DNA from: Streptomyces sp. ISL-12
GTDB taxonomy: Bacteria; Actinomycetota; Actinomycetes; Streptomycetales; Streptomycetaceae
Assembly: GCF_018614415.1 (NCBI RefSeq)
Contig: NZ_JAGGOO010000180.1
Coordinates: 1-35,522, forward strand
DNA length: 35,522 bases
Direction of reading: 5' to 3'
Shown in pieces: positions 8,173-16,674 of this stretch; the first letter of the stretch is position 1, and every line of letters begins with the position of its first letter. Under the pieces are notes generated by a model. The model did not search any database, had not been told where the DNA came from, and saw only the letters and a list, made by a program, of their open reading frames with translations. Both the position numbers and the translations under genes were made by a program.

Positions 8173-9186
8173 ATGGGTGAAGCGGTGGAGCTGGAGACGG
8201 GCGGCCGGACCGTACGGCTGACCAGCCCGGACAAGATCTTCTTCCCGGAGCGCGGCTACACAAAGCTGGACCTGGCCCGCTACTACCAGGCCGTCGCCCC
8301 CGGCATCCTGCGCGCCCTGCGCCGCCGCCCCACCACCCTGGAGCGCTACCCGGACGGCGTCACCGGCGAGTGGTTCTACCAGAAACGCGCGCCCAAGGGC
8401 ATGCCCGGCTGGATCCCCACCGCCCACATCACCTTCCCCAGCGGACGCAGCGCCGACGAGATGTGCCCCACCGAGGAGGCCGCGGTGGTGTGGGCCGCCC
8501 AGTACGGCACCCTCACCTTCCACCCCTGGCCGGTACGGGCCGACGACGTCGACCACCCCGACGAACTCCGCATCGACCTCGACCCCCAGCCCGGCACCGA
8601 CTACGACGACGCGGTCCGCGCCGCCCACGAACTACGGGCCGTACTGGACGAGTTCGGCGGCCTGCGCGGCTGGCCCAAGACCTCCGGCGGCCGGGGCCTG
8701 CACGTCTTCGTGCCGATCGAGCCCCGCTGGACGTTCACCCAGGTACGCCGCGCCGCCATCGCCGTCGGCCGGGAACTGGAGCGCCGGATGCCCGAACAGG
8801 TCACCATCAAGTGGTGGAAGGAGGAGCGCGGGAAGCGCATCTTCGTCGACTACAACCAGACCGCCCGCGACCGCACCATCGCCTCCGCCTACTCGGTGCG
8901 CCCCCGCCCGCACGCCCCCGTCTCCGCGCCCCTGCGCTGGGAGGAGGTCGGCGTCGCCCACCCCGCCGACTTCGACCTCACGACCATGCCCGCGCGCTTC
9001 GCCGAACTCGGCGACGTGCACGCGGACATGGACGGTCACGCCCACTCCCTCGACGCCCTGCTGGAGCTGGCGGCGAAGGACGAGCGTGACCACAACCTCG
9101 GCGATCTGCCGTACCCGCCCGAGTATCCGAAGATGCCGGGCGAACCCCGACGGGTACAGCCGAGCCGCGCGAAGAAACACTCGTGA
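8173..9186 (+). CDS. LigD-type primase-polymerase (PolDom / Prim-PolC homologue)
   Basis: A 337-aa stand-alone archaeo-eukaryotic primase-type polymerase. Metal-binding Asp135 and Asp137 lie in LRIDLDPQ and the third carboxylate Asp226 in FVDYNQ; the SGGRGLH motif (171-177) and the phosphate-binding N-terminal region are intact. Such enzymes fill short gaps with a ribonucleotide preference and work with LigC. The start at 8173 (MGEAVEL) is preferred over an upstream in-frame ATG because TACCGT at 8160-8165 looks like a -10 box 7 nt before it, implying a leaderless transcript. The gene is divergent from ligC and was probably exchanged with it as a unit. Confidence 0.9.
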   Translation: MGEAVELETGGRTVRLTSPDKIFFPERGYTKLDLARYYQAVAPGILRALRRRPTTLERYPDGVTGEWFYQKRAPKGMPGWIPTAHITFPSGRSADEMCPTEEAAVVWAAQYGTLTFHPWPVRADDVDHPDELRIDLDPQPGTDYDDAVRAAHELRAVLDEFGGLRGWPKTSGGRGLHVFVPIEPRWTFTQVRRAAIAVGRELERRMPEQVTIKWWKEERGKRIFVDYNQTARDRTIASAYSVRPRPHAPVSAPLRWEEVGVAHPADFDLTTMPARFAELGDVHADMDGHAHSLDALLELAAKDERDHNLGDLPYPPEYPKMPGEPRRVQPSRAKKHS

Positions 9187-9190
9187 ATCC

Positions 9191-9238
9191 GTGGCCTGCA
9201 GAATGCGTGACCTGCAGAGTCCGTGACCTAGAGATCCA
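9191..9238 (-). repeat. Three 16-bp tandem repeats spanning the DUF1080-protein stop codon
   Basis: Imperfect 16-bp units begin at 9191, 9207 and 9223 on the plus strand (GTGRCCTGCAGARTSC-like). The third overlaps the end and stop codon (TAG, 9230-9228) of the leftward gene, and the other two fill the 41-bp gap to the convergent polymerase gene. One of several gene-end duplications in this window. Confidence 0.7.
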
Positions 9239-11432
9239 TGATCCGCACGTCCCGGTAGGACACCACGTCCGTCGTGCCGTGCACCTGGAGCCCGATGTAC
9301 CCGGCGGCGTACCGCCGCCCGTCGGTGCCCGGGTCGTCCGAGCGCGGGGGCTCGAACTCCTGGCCGCCGGTGTTGTCGAACTCGTTGATCAGCACGCCGT
9401 TGCGGTAGACCGAGTAGTGCTGGTCGACCACCCGGATCTCGTAGTCGTTCCAGGTGCCCTTCTGTGTCACCCCGGCCCCGGCGAGACCCACCCGGTCGAA
9501 GCCGTAGACCGAGCCGGTCTTGTACATGTCGCCGCTGGGGCTGTCGAACACCTGGATCTCATGGCCGAACTTGATCGCGGCCCACTCCGGACGTGACTCC
9601 TCCGGGTGGTCGTGGACCCACGGGAAGCGCACGAACACACCGGAGTTGGCGTTGCCCGTGCCCGGCGCGTCGTCCCGCCACTGGAGCTTCAGCGAGAAGT
9701 CGCCGTAGGTGCGCTCGGGGAACCACAGCATGCCCAGGCCGGACTCGGTGGTGCCGGAGGTGATCGACCCGTCCCCGTTGGCCGCGAACGAACCGCCGCC
9801 CACCTGCTCCCACTTGGCCAGCGACTCCGCGGTGCCGTCCATGATCGTGCGGTAGCCCTCGGTCTGGCCGGGCGTGCCGATACCGGACTCCCGGGCGGCG
9901 GCGCGCACGGCCTTCAGCTCCCGCTGGTCGATGACGCCCTCGGCCAGCAGCCGCGCCGTCACCTCGCGCACATGCTTGAGGAACAGGGCGTGGGACGTCC
10001 ACTCCCGCTCGTCCTCGATCAGCTCGTTGATCCGGCACCGGTTGTTCGTCACCCGGTTGGGCACCCCCGAGTCGACGGTGCCGACGATCACCGTGAGCCG
10101 TTCGTCGTACTCCGGGCAGGGCGGCGCCGGCACCCCGCCGCCGGTGACGACGGTGAAGCTCACGCTCAGCGGCTGGGAGACGTTGCCCGCCTTGTCGCTC
10201 GCGCGGTACGCCACGGTGTGGGTACCGGCGCGGTCGACGAGCACGGGCGCGGTGTACGCCAGGTAGGGTCCGCCGTCGAGGGAGTACTCGATCCCCGCGA
10301 CGCCCGAGCCGCCCGCGTCGGTGGCGCTGACCGTCACCTTCGCGCCGCCGACGTACGCCCCGCCCGCGTTGCGCGTGCCCTCCACGGTCGCACCGGTCAC
10401 CGGCGCGGTGGTGTCCTGCGGCGAAGCGGCGACGACCGTGAACTGCACGCTCTTCTCCGCCGCCGCGTTGCCCGCCTTGTCGGTGGCCCGGTAGCGGACG
10501 GTGTGGGTGCCGACCTGGTGCACCATCACCGGCATGGTGTACGGCTGCCAGGCGCCGTCACCGACCGCGTACTCGATGGTGTTGACGCCGGAACCGGTGT
10601 CGGAGGCGCTGACGGTCACCGTCGCCATGTCGAGGTACGCCCCGTCCGCGTTCCGTTCGCCGTCGACCGTCGCCGAGGTGTCCGGCGGCGTGGTGTCGTC
10701 GGTCCCCGGGGCGACGACCGTGAACGTCACGCTCTTCTCGGCCGCCGCGTTGCCCGCCTTGTCGAAGGCGCGGTAGCGGACCGTGTGGTCACCGACCTCG
10801 TCGATCACCACCGCCGTGGTGTACGGCTGCCAGGCGCCGTCCGCGCCGATCGCGTACTCGACCCGGTCGACGCCCGAGCCACCCGCGTCGGTGGCGCCGA
10901 TCGCCACGCTCGCCGCACCGACGTACTGCCCCTCGGCGTTCTGCGTCCCCTGCACGTCCGCGCTGGTCTCGGGCGCCGTGGTGTCCTCGCCGCCGCCCTC
11001 GGTGACCACCAGGACGCCCCTCATCTCCGTGTGGCCCTGGACGGTGCAGTGGTAGAGGTAGCGGCCGGGGGAGAGGGTGACCTCGGCGGTGTGCCGGCCG
11101 CCCTGCGCGTCGAACGGGGAGGCCAGGATGTTCAGTTGCACATCGTTGTTGTACTCGGGGTCGCTGGTGATGAACGTCAGCGTGTGCGGCATGCCGGTGG
11201 TGTTGCCGGTCGCCTCGCTGTTCTCGAAGACGATCGTCGCCGGGCCCGCCACCGCCGTCTCGGGTGCGGAGGTGTACTTGGTGATGTCGTCCCCGGCGGT
11301 CCAGGTGAGGACCTGCTGCGCGGCGGGCGCGGCGGCGGCCGGCTCGTCCTCCCCGACGGCCGCGGTCTGGAGCCCCAGCACCATCAGCAGACCGGCCAGC
11401 AGGGCCGCCCACACTCTTCGTCGCCGTATCAC
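9228..11432 (-). CDS. Secreted cupredoxin / triple Ig-like / DUF1080 protein
   Basis: A 734-aa exported multidomain protein. A signal peptide (about 1-25) precedes a plastocyanin-like cupredoxin domain with a full type-1 copper set: His83, Cys129, His134 and Met137 (YHCTVQGHTEM). Three homologous repeats of about 93-95 residues follow (roughly 150-431), each beginning DTTxP and containing a FDKAGNAA-like motif, of the bacterial Ig/OmpL47-type. A Cys-containing helical segment (about 435-510) leads to a C-terminal DUF1080 domain (concanavalin-like fold, 3-keto-disaccharide hydrolase family). The GTG start at 11432 has GAGGGGG about 6 nt upstream and overlaps the preceding gene's stop by 4 bp. 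Probably involved in extracellular carbohydrate oxidation; the substrate is unknown. Confidence 0.85.
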   Translation of the reverse strand: MIRRRRVWAALLAGLLMVLGLQTAAVGEDEPAAAAPAAQQVLTWTAGDDITKYTSAPETAVAGPATIVFENSEATGNTTGMPHTLTFITSDPEYNNDVQLNILASPFDAQGGRHTAEVTLSPGRYLYHCTVQGHTEMRGVLVVTEGGGEDTTAPETSADVQGTQNAEGQYVGAASVAIGATDAGGSGVDRVEYAIGADGAWQPYTTAVVIDEVGDHTVRYRAFDKAGNAAAEKSVTFTVVAPGTDDTTPPDTSATVDGERNADGAYLDMATVTVSASDTGSGVNTIEYAVGDGAWQPYTMPVMVHQVGTHTVRYRATDKAGNAAAEKSVQFTVVAASPQDTTAPVTGATVEGTRNAGGAYVGGAKVTVSATDAGGSGVAGIEYSLDGGPYLAYTAPVLVDRAGTHTVAYRASDKAGNVSQPLSVSFTVVTGGGVPAPPCPEYDERLTVIVGTVDSGVPNRVTNNRCRINELIEDEREWTSHALFLKHVREVTARLLAEGVIDQRELKAVRAAARESGIGTPGQTEGYRTIMDGTAESLAKWEQVGGGSFAANGDGSITSGTTESGLGMLWFPERTYGDFSLKLQWRDDAPGTGNANSGVFVRFPWVHDHPEESRPEWAAIKFGHEIQVFDSPSGDMYKTGSVYGFDRVGLAGAGVTQKGTWNDYEIRVVDQHYSVYRNGVLINEFDNTGGQEFEPPRSDDPGTDGRRYAAGYIGLQVHGTTDVVSYRDVRIMDL

Positions 11433-13942
11433 TGCGTCCCCCTCGCCAGCTGTCCCGCGGCCGGCGTCGGCCCGCCGCCCGTGTAGGTGACCCGCCACAG
11501 GGCCGACTTGGCGTCCGAGGTGAAGAAGCCGCGGCCGTAGTCGAGGACGTACAGCGCGCCGTCCGGACCGAACTTCCAGTCCATCAGGTTCTTGATGCCG
11601 TCCGCGCCGACCGGGACGATCTTCTTCAGTGACTCGGAGTGCACCGGCAGACCGCCGTCCCCTTGTGTCTTCGGGTCCATCAGCACCGCGTTGCGCGGCT
11701 GCCCGGCGTCGTAGAAGTCGCCGACGAACCACTTGCCGTCCCAGTAGGCGGGCCACTTGGTGGCGCTGTCGCTCGTGGCGTCGTAGCGGTAGACCGGTCC
11801 GGTCATCGCCGCCTGGCTGCCGCCGGTGAGCCACGGGAGCAGGTAGGTGCTCTCGTCCTGCTCGTAGGACGGGACGCCGTTCTCGTCGCGCGGGAAGTCC
11901 GGGCCGCCGCCCTGCGGCGAGTACCAGATGTTGTTGCCGGTCACCGGCGGCAGGTTGACCAGGCCGTCGTTGTTCGGCGACTCGTTCTTCGGGTGGTCGC
12001 AGTCGTACCAGCCCAGCGGCTGCGACGGGTCCGGCAGGTTCCGGTCCCGGTAGGGCTGCTTGTTGCCCATGCAGTACGGCCAGCCCCGGTTGCTCGCCTC
12101 GGTGATCGCCGCGAAGGTGTCGTACTTCGCCGGTCCCCAGGTCGGGGACGGGCTGGAGGCGTCCGGGCCGACCCAGCCCGCGTACAGGGTGTCGGTCGAC
12201 TTGTCGACGGAGATGCGGGACGGGTTGCGCACGCCCATCACATAGATCTCGCCGCGCGTCTTGCCGCCGCCCTCGGCGGTCTCCTCGCCGGTGAAGAGGT
12301 TGCCCTCGGGGAGGGTGTACGTCCCGTCCGGTTCGGGGTGGATGCGCAGGATCTTGCCGTTGAGGTTGTTGGTGTTGCCGGCGGTGCGGCGGGCGTCGGC
12401 GAAGGAGACGCCCTTGAAGTTCGGCTCCGGGTTGTTGCCCGAGTAACCGCCGCTGAAGCCGCTGGAGTTGTTGTCGCCGGTGGCGATGTACAGGTTGCCC
12501 TTCGAGTCCCAGGCCATGCCGCCGCCCGCGTGGCAGCAGCTGTGGATCTGCACCGGCCAGTGCAGCAGCACCTTCTCGCTGTCCAGGTCCAGCTTGTTCG
12601 TGGCCTGGTCGAGGGTGAAGCGGGAGACGCGCCGCTCGGCCATGTGCGTCTCGCGGTCGATCTCCGAGTGGGGGGTGTAGTGCAGGTACACCCAGCCGTT
12701 GTCCTCGAAGCCGGGGTCGAGTTCGATGCCGAGCAGGCCCTCCTCGACCTTGACCAGTTCCTCGCCGCCGCCCTTGTTGCCGAAGACGGTCAGCTCACCG
12801 GCGAGGGTGACCTTCTTCGTCTCCGGGTCGTAGACGTGGATCTCGCCCGTGCCCTTGCCGATGTCCGGGTCGTTCCAGTCGGTGACCACCGGCCGGGAGG
12901 CGTCCGCGCCGCCCCGGCCGATGTAGAAGACCCGGCCGTCGGGCGCGGTGACCAGGCCGTGCGGCTCGCCGATCTGGTCGTTCCGGCCGGGCTGGTTGGG
13001 CTGGGTCAGCCGCTCCGCCTTGTAGTTGCCGGTGATGGCGGCCTTGCAGTCGGCCCGGACCAGCCGGGTCGTCCACAGCAGGGCGCCGCGCAGATGGGTG
13101 CGGAAGTCGGTCTCGTCGAAGGAGGAGGCCGTGCCGCCCATGCCGGTGTAGAAGGACCGTCCGCCGTCGTAGTCGCGGCACCAGCTCACCGGGTGGTCCC
13201 AGCCGTTGGCGTTCGCCCCCGGCGTGTACGTCGACTCGCGCACCCGCGCCACGGTGTGCACCTCGCCGGACGGGTTCTCGGCCCAGTTCAGCCACTTGTC
13301 GGGACGCTTCCACCGCACCGGCAGGTCCTTGGTGGCCGGGTGCAGCCGGTCGCCGACCTCCACGGTGGCCCGCTGGACGGCCGGCGCGGCCCCGGCGGCG
13401 GGACGGGCGCCGATCAGACCGGTGAACCAGTCCGAGTACGGTTCCGCGCGCGCCGCGTCATGGACGCCGAGGAAGCCGCCGCCGGCCTCCATGTACGCCT
13501 CCAGACCCGCCTCCTGCTCCGGGTCCAGCACGTCGCCGCCGCCGGTCAGGAACACCACCGCGTTGAAGCGGCCGAGCCGTTTCTCGTTGGTGAACACCGA
13601 CGCGTCGCCCGTGGCCGTGACCGCGAAGCGCTGCTCCGTGGGCCCGGTCAGGCCGATCCGCTCGATCGCCGCGATACCGGCGTTGACGACCGGCGACTCC
13701 TCGCCGGCCGCGGCCGACCCGTAGAAGACCAGCACCCGGACATCGGCACTGCCCGGCGGCGACTTGATCGACATCGTTGTCAGGGGCGGTTCCGGCGCGG
13801 GGAACGCACCGGCCGCCGGGGCCGACAGCAGCCCCGCGGTCAGGAACCCGGCGGTCAGCGCCGCCGCCCGGACCCGTCTTGTCTTTCCCGTGGCGCTCAA
13901 TCCTCGTAAGTGCATGGGCCTGTGTGGTGTCGAGAACCGCAC
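11429..13942 (-). CDS. Secreted ThuA-domain / PQQ-type sugar dehydrogenase fusion
   Basis: An 837-aa exported protein. The N-terminal signal (about 1-46, with TRR before the hydrophobic core and an AGA cleavage site) is followed by a ThuA-like glutamine-amidotransferase fold (about 65-295; VLVFYGSAAAG and GGFLGVHDAA). A six-bladed beta-propeller of the glucose/sorbosone dehydrogenase family comes next (about 310-825), with GEPHGLVTAPDGRVFYIGR, GLLGIELDPGF and HAGGGMAWDSKGNLYIATGD blocks. Such enzymes use PQQ to oxidise sugars. The GTG at 13942 is chosen for the strong GAGGAGGGG upstream, although its 11-nt spacing is long; ATG 13915 is the alternative. It is translationally coupled to the cupredoxin/DUF1080 gene and divergent from the laccase. 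Confidence 0.85.
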   Translation of the reverse strand: MRFSTPHRPMHLRGLSATGKTRRVRAAALTAGFLTAGLLSAPAAGAFPAPEPPLTTMSIKSPPGSADVRVLVFYGSAAAGEESPVVNAGIAAIERIGLTGPTEQRFAVTATGDASVFTNEKRLGRFNAVVFLTGGGDVLDPEQEAGLEAYMEAGGGFLGVHDAARAEPYSDWFTGLIGARPAAGAAPAVQRATVEVGDRLHPATKDLPVRWKRPDKWLNWAENPSGEVHTVARVRESTYTPGANANGWDHPVSWCRDYDGGRSFYTGMGGTASSFDETDFRTHLRGALLWTTRLVRADCKAAITGNYKAERLTQPNQPGRNDQIGEPHGLVTAPDGRVFYIGRGGADASRPVVTDWNDPDIGKGTGEIHVYDPETKKVTLAGELTVFGNKGGGEELVKVEEGLLGIELDPGFEDNGWVYLHYTPHSEIDRETHMAERRVSRFTLDQATNKLDLDSEKVLLHWPVQIHSCCHAGGGMAWDSKGNLYIATGDNNSSGFSGGYSGNNPEPNFKGVSFADARRTAGNTNNLNGKILRIHPEPDGTYTLPEGNLFTGEETAEGGGKTRGEIYVMGVRNPSRISVDKSTDTLYAGWVGPDASSPSPTWGPAKYDTFAAITEASNRGWPYCMGNKQPYRDRNLPDPSQPLGWYDCDHPKNESPNNDGLVNLPPVTGNNIWYSPQGGGPDFPRDENGVPSYEQDESTYLLPWLTGGSQAAMTGPVYRYDATSDSATKWPAYWDGKWFVGDFYDAGQPRNAVLMDPKTQGDGGLPVHSESLKKIVPVGADGIKNLMDWKFGPDGALYVLDYGRGFFTSDAKSALWRVTYTGGGPTPAAGQLARGTQ

Positions 13943-14139
13943 GTGGTCACCCGCCCCTCCTCGGTCGCGGCAACAGCGCCAAGGAAGCTAGACCTCTTTG
14001 CCCGACTCGCCAATAGGTATGACCGGGATACGCAGAACTTTGTCCTGAGTGTGGATAAACGACGGAGTGGCCGGTACCGTCGCACAGGTTCATCACAGCT
14101 ACGTCCCGTCAATCCCGTGACCAGATGGGGGAGTTCGGC

Positions 14140-15240
14140 ATGGACATCGGCATGGACAGACGCGGCTTCAACCGGCGGGTGCTGCTGGGCGGCGCGGCCG
14201 TCGCGACCTCGCTGTCCGTGGCGGCGTCGGAGTCGTCCGGCGCCCCCGTGGCCGCCGCCGCGGTGAGGACGGCTCCGGCCGGGGGAGCGGTCCGGCACCT
14301 CAAGCTGTACGCGGAACGGCTGTCCGGCGGGCAGCTGGGATACGGCCTGGAGAAGGGGAAGGCGACGGTCCCCGGGCCGCTGATCGAGCTGAACGAGGGC
14401 GACACGCTCCACGTCGAGTTCGAGAACACCATGGACATCCCGGTCAGCCTGCACGTCCACGGCCTGGACTACGAGATCACCAGCGACGGCACCACGATGA
14501 ACAAGAGCGACGTCCCGCCCGGCGGCACCCGCACCTACACCTGGCGCACCCACAAGCCCGGCCGACGGGCCGACGGCACCTGGCGGCCCGGCAGCGCCGG
14601 CTACTGGCACTACCACGACCACGTCGTCGGCACCGAGCACGGCACCGGCGGCATCCGGGGCGGCCTGTACGGGCCGGTGATCGTCCGCCGCGTGGGCGAC
14701 ATCCTGCCGGACGCCACGCACACCATCGTCTTCAACGACATGCTCATCAACAACCGGCCCGCGCACACCGGACCCGACTTCGAGGCCACCGTCGGCGACC
14801 GGGTCGAGTTCGTGATGATCACGCACGGCGAGTACTACCACACCTTCCACATGCACGGTCACCGCTGGGCGGACAACCGCACCGGCCTGCTCGCCGGCCC
14901 CGACGACCCCAGCCGGGTCATCGACAACAAGATCACTGGCCCGGCCGACTCCTTCGGCTTCCAGGTGATCGCCGGGGAGGGCGTGGGCGCCGGGGCGTGG
15001 ATGTACCACTGCCATGTGCAGAGCCACTCCGACATGGGCATGGTGGGGCTGTTCCTGGTGAAGAAGGCGGACGGGACGATCCCCGGGTACGACCCGCACG
15101 AGCACGGTGCGCACGGGGCGGGCGAGGCCGAGGGCGCGGACGGGGCGGATGCGAAGGCGGTGCCCGAGGGAACGGCGGAGCGGTCGTCGAAGGAGACACC
15201 GGAGGAGACACCGGAGGAGGCCTCGGAGCACCACCACTGA
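14140..15240 (+). CDS. Two-domain (small) laccase, Tat-exported
   Basis: A SLAC-type multicopper oxidase of 366 aa that oxidises phenolics with reduction of O2 to water and works as a trimer. A Tat signal (DRRGFNRRVLLGG, residues 6-18) is present. The copper ligands line up with S. coelicolor SLAC at an offset of +3: His105, His107, His159, His161, His234, His237, His239, His290, Cys291, His292, His296 and Met301. The radical tyrosine equivalent is Tyr111. The ATG at 14140 is preferred because GGGGGAG ends 6 nt upstream; an ATG at 14125 would overlap that site. The C-terminal tail after about residue 315 is unusually long and acidic and ends in three histidines. A LacI gene follows 59 bp downstream. 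Confidence 0.93.
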   Translation: MDIGMDRRGFNRRVLLGGAAVATSLSVAASESSGAPVAAAAVRTAPAGGAVRHLKLYAERLSGGQLGYGLEKGKATVPGPLIELNEGDTLHVEFENTMDIPVSLHVHGLDYEITSDGTTMNKSDVPPGGTRTYTWRTHKPGRRADGTWRPGSAGYWHYHDHVVGTEHGTGGIRGGLYGPVIVRRVGDILPDATHTIVFNDMLINNRPAHTGPDFEATVGDRVEFVMITHGEYYHTFHMHGHRWADNRTGLLAGPDDPSRVIDNKITGPADSFGFQVIAGEGVGAGAWMYHCHVQSHSDMGMVGLFLVKKADGTIPGYDPHEHGAHGAGEAEGADGADAKAVPEGTAERSSKETPEETPEEASEHHH

Positions 15241-15299
15241 CGGTGTCCCCCCGGTGGCCCGCGGCTATCCTGATCCGCAGCCGCCGGGGAGGAGCCCAC

Positions 15300-16346
15300 G
15301 TGACCGACATCGCGCCGCGTCCCACGCTGGAGGCGGTGGCCGCGCGGGCCGGAGTCTCGCGGGCCACCGTGTCACGGGTGGTGAACGGGGCGGCGGGGGT
15401 CCGCGAGGCGCTCGCCGCACGGGTGAGGCGCGCGGTCGAGGAACTCGGCTACGTACCCAACCAGGCCGCCCGTTCCCTGGTGACCCGGCGGCACGACGCC
15501 GTCGCCGTGGTCGTCGCCGAACCGGAGGCACGGGTCTTCGCCGACCCCTTCTTCGCCCTCCAGTTGCGGGGCATCGGCAAGGAGCTGACCGCCCACGACA
15601 ACCAGCTCGTCCTGCTGCTCACCGAGGGCCGCGAGGACCACGCCCGGGTCGGCCGCTACCTCGCGGGCGGACACGTCGACGGCGCGCTGGTCTTCTCCCT
15701 GCACCTCGACGACCCGCTGCCGGGCCTGATCCAGCGCGCCGGGGTGCCGACCGTCTTCGGCGGACGCCCCGGCTGGAGCGACGGCCGCGGCGACGTGGTG
15801 TACGTCGACAGCGACAACCGCGGTGGCGCCCGGGACGCCGTGCGTCACCTCGCGGCCCTCGGCCGCACCCGGATCGCGCACATCACCGGCCCGCTGGACC
15901 AGACCTCGGCCGCCGACCGGCTCGCCGGCTACCGCGACGTCATGGCCGACGCCGATCCCGCGCTGGTCGTCCGGGGCGACTTCACCCCGGGCGGCGGTGA
16001 ACACGCGATGCGCGGACTGCTCGCCCGGTGCCCGGACCTGGACGCCGTGTTCGCGGCCAACGACCTGATGGCGGCGGGCGCCCTGCGGGTGCTGCGCGCG
16101 CACGGGCGGCGCGTCCCCGAGGACGTGGCCGTGGTCGGCTTCGACGACATGCTGTCGGTCGCCGAGCAGACCGAGCCCGCGCTGACCACGGTCCGTCAGG
16201 ACATCGAGGAGATGGGCCGCCTGATGGCCCGGCTCCTGCTGTGCGGCCTGGACGGTGAGGCCGGAGCCCCGGCCCCGGGACCGCCCGGGTCCGCACCGTC
16301 CGGCGTGATCCTGCCGACCACCCTGATCCGCCGGACCTCGGCCTGA
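15300..16346 (+). CDS. LacI-family transcriptional regulator
   Basis: A 348-aa LacI/GalR protein. The N-terminal helix-turn-helix reads TLEAVAARAGVSRATVSRVVNG (about residues 9-30) with the hinge YVPNQAARSL, followed by a periplasmic-binding-protein-like sensor domain including VFAANDLMAAGALRVL and DVAVVGFDDM. The GTG start at 15300 has GGAGGAG about 6 nt upstream. The ligand is likely a sugar or sugar derivative. Its position behind the laccase and near the sugar-oxidising gene pair makes control of that block plausible, but no operator was identified. Confidence 0.9.
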   Translation: MTDIAPRPTLEAVAARAGVSRATVSRVVNGAAGVREALAARVRRAVEELGYVPNQAARSLVTRRHDAVAVVVAEPEARVFADPFFALQLRGIGKELTAHDNQLVLLLTEGREDHARVGRYLAGGHVDGALVFSLHLDDPLPGLIQRAGVPTVFGGRPGWSDGRGDVVYVDSDNRGGARDAVRHLAALGRTRIAHITGPLDQTSAADRLAGYRDVMADADPALVVRGDFTPGGGEHAMRGLLARCPDLDAVFAANDLMAAGALRVLRAHGRRVPEDVAVVGFDDMLSVAEQTEPALTTVRQDIEEMGRLMARLLLCGLDGEAGAPAPGPPGSAPSGVILPTTLIRRTSA

Positions 16347-16360
16347 CCCCGGCGGGGTTC

Positions 16361-16660
16361 GGCTTGGTCCGCCGGGCCTCGGCCTGGTCCGCCGCCCCTC
16401 GGCCTGGGCTCGCCGGGACGTGACCGCGGAGCGGCATCTGTGGGCGGCAGCAGGCAACCGGTGCCGGCACCGGAGCGTGACGGCCTCCCGGCCCGCCTGC
16501 CTGCTGATCCGCCGGGGTACGGCTTGGTCCGCCGGGGCTCGGCCTGGTCCGCTGCCCCTCGGCCTGGCCCGCCGGGGCGTGACCGCCGAGCGGCATCCGT
16601 GGGCGGACGCAGGCAACCGGTGCCGGCACCGGAGCGTGACGGCCGCTCCGGCCCGCATCC
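16361..16660. repeat. Imperfect 160-bp tandem duplication with an embedded palindrome
   Basis: The non-coding gap after the LacI gene (16347-16674) is almost entirely two copies of a 160-bp unit. Copy 1 is 16361-16520 and copy 2 begins at 16521 (both open with GGCTTGGTCCGCCGGG), the second being truncated near 16660. Each copy carries the perfect 16-bp palindrome CCGGTGCCGGCACCGG (16458-16473 and 16617-16632). Copies differ at scattered positions, so the duplication is not recent. No gene is seen in it. It lies between convergent genes and may act in termination. Confidence 0.8.
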
Positions 16661-16674
16661 CGCGACGCTCCGGG

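Noticed and set aside
14125..14139. Upstream ATG (14125) as the laccase start.
   Set aside because: The GGGGGAG ribosome site lies within this codon stretch and is correctly spaced for the ATG at 14140.
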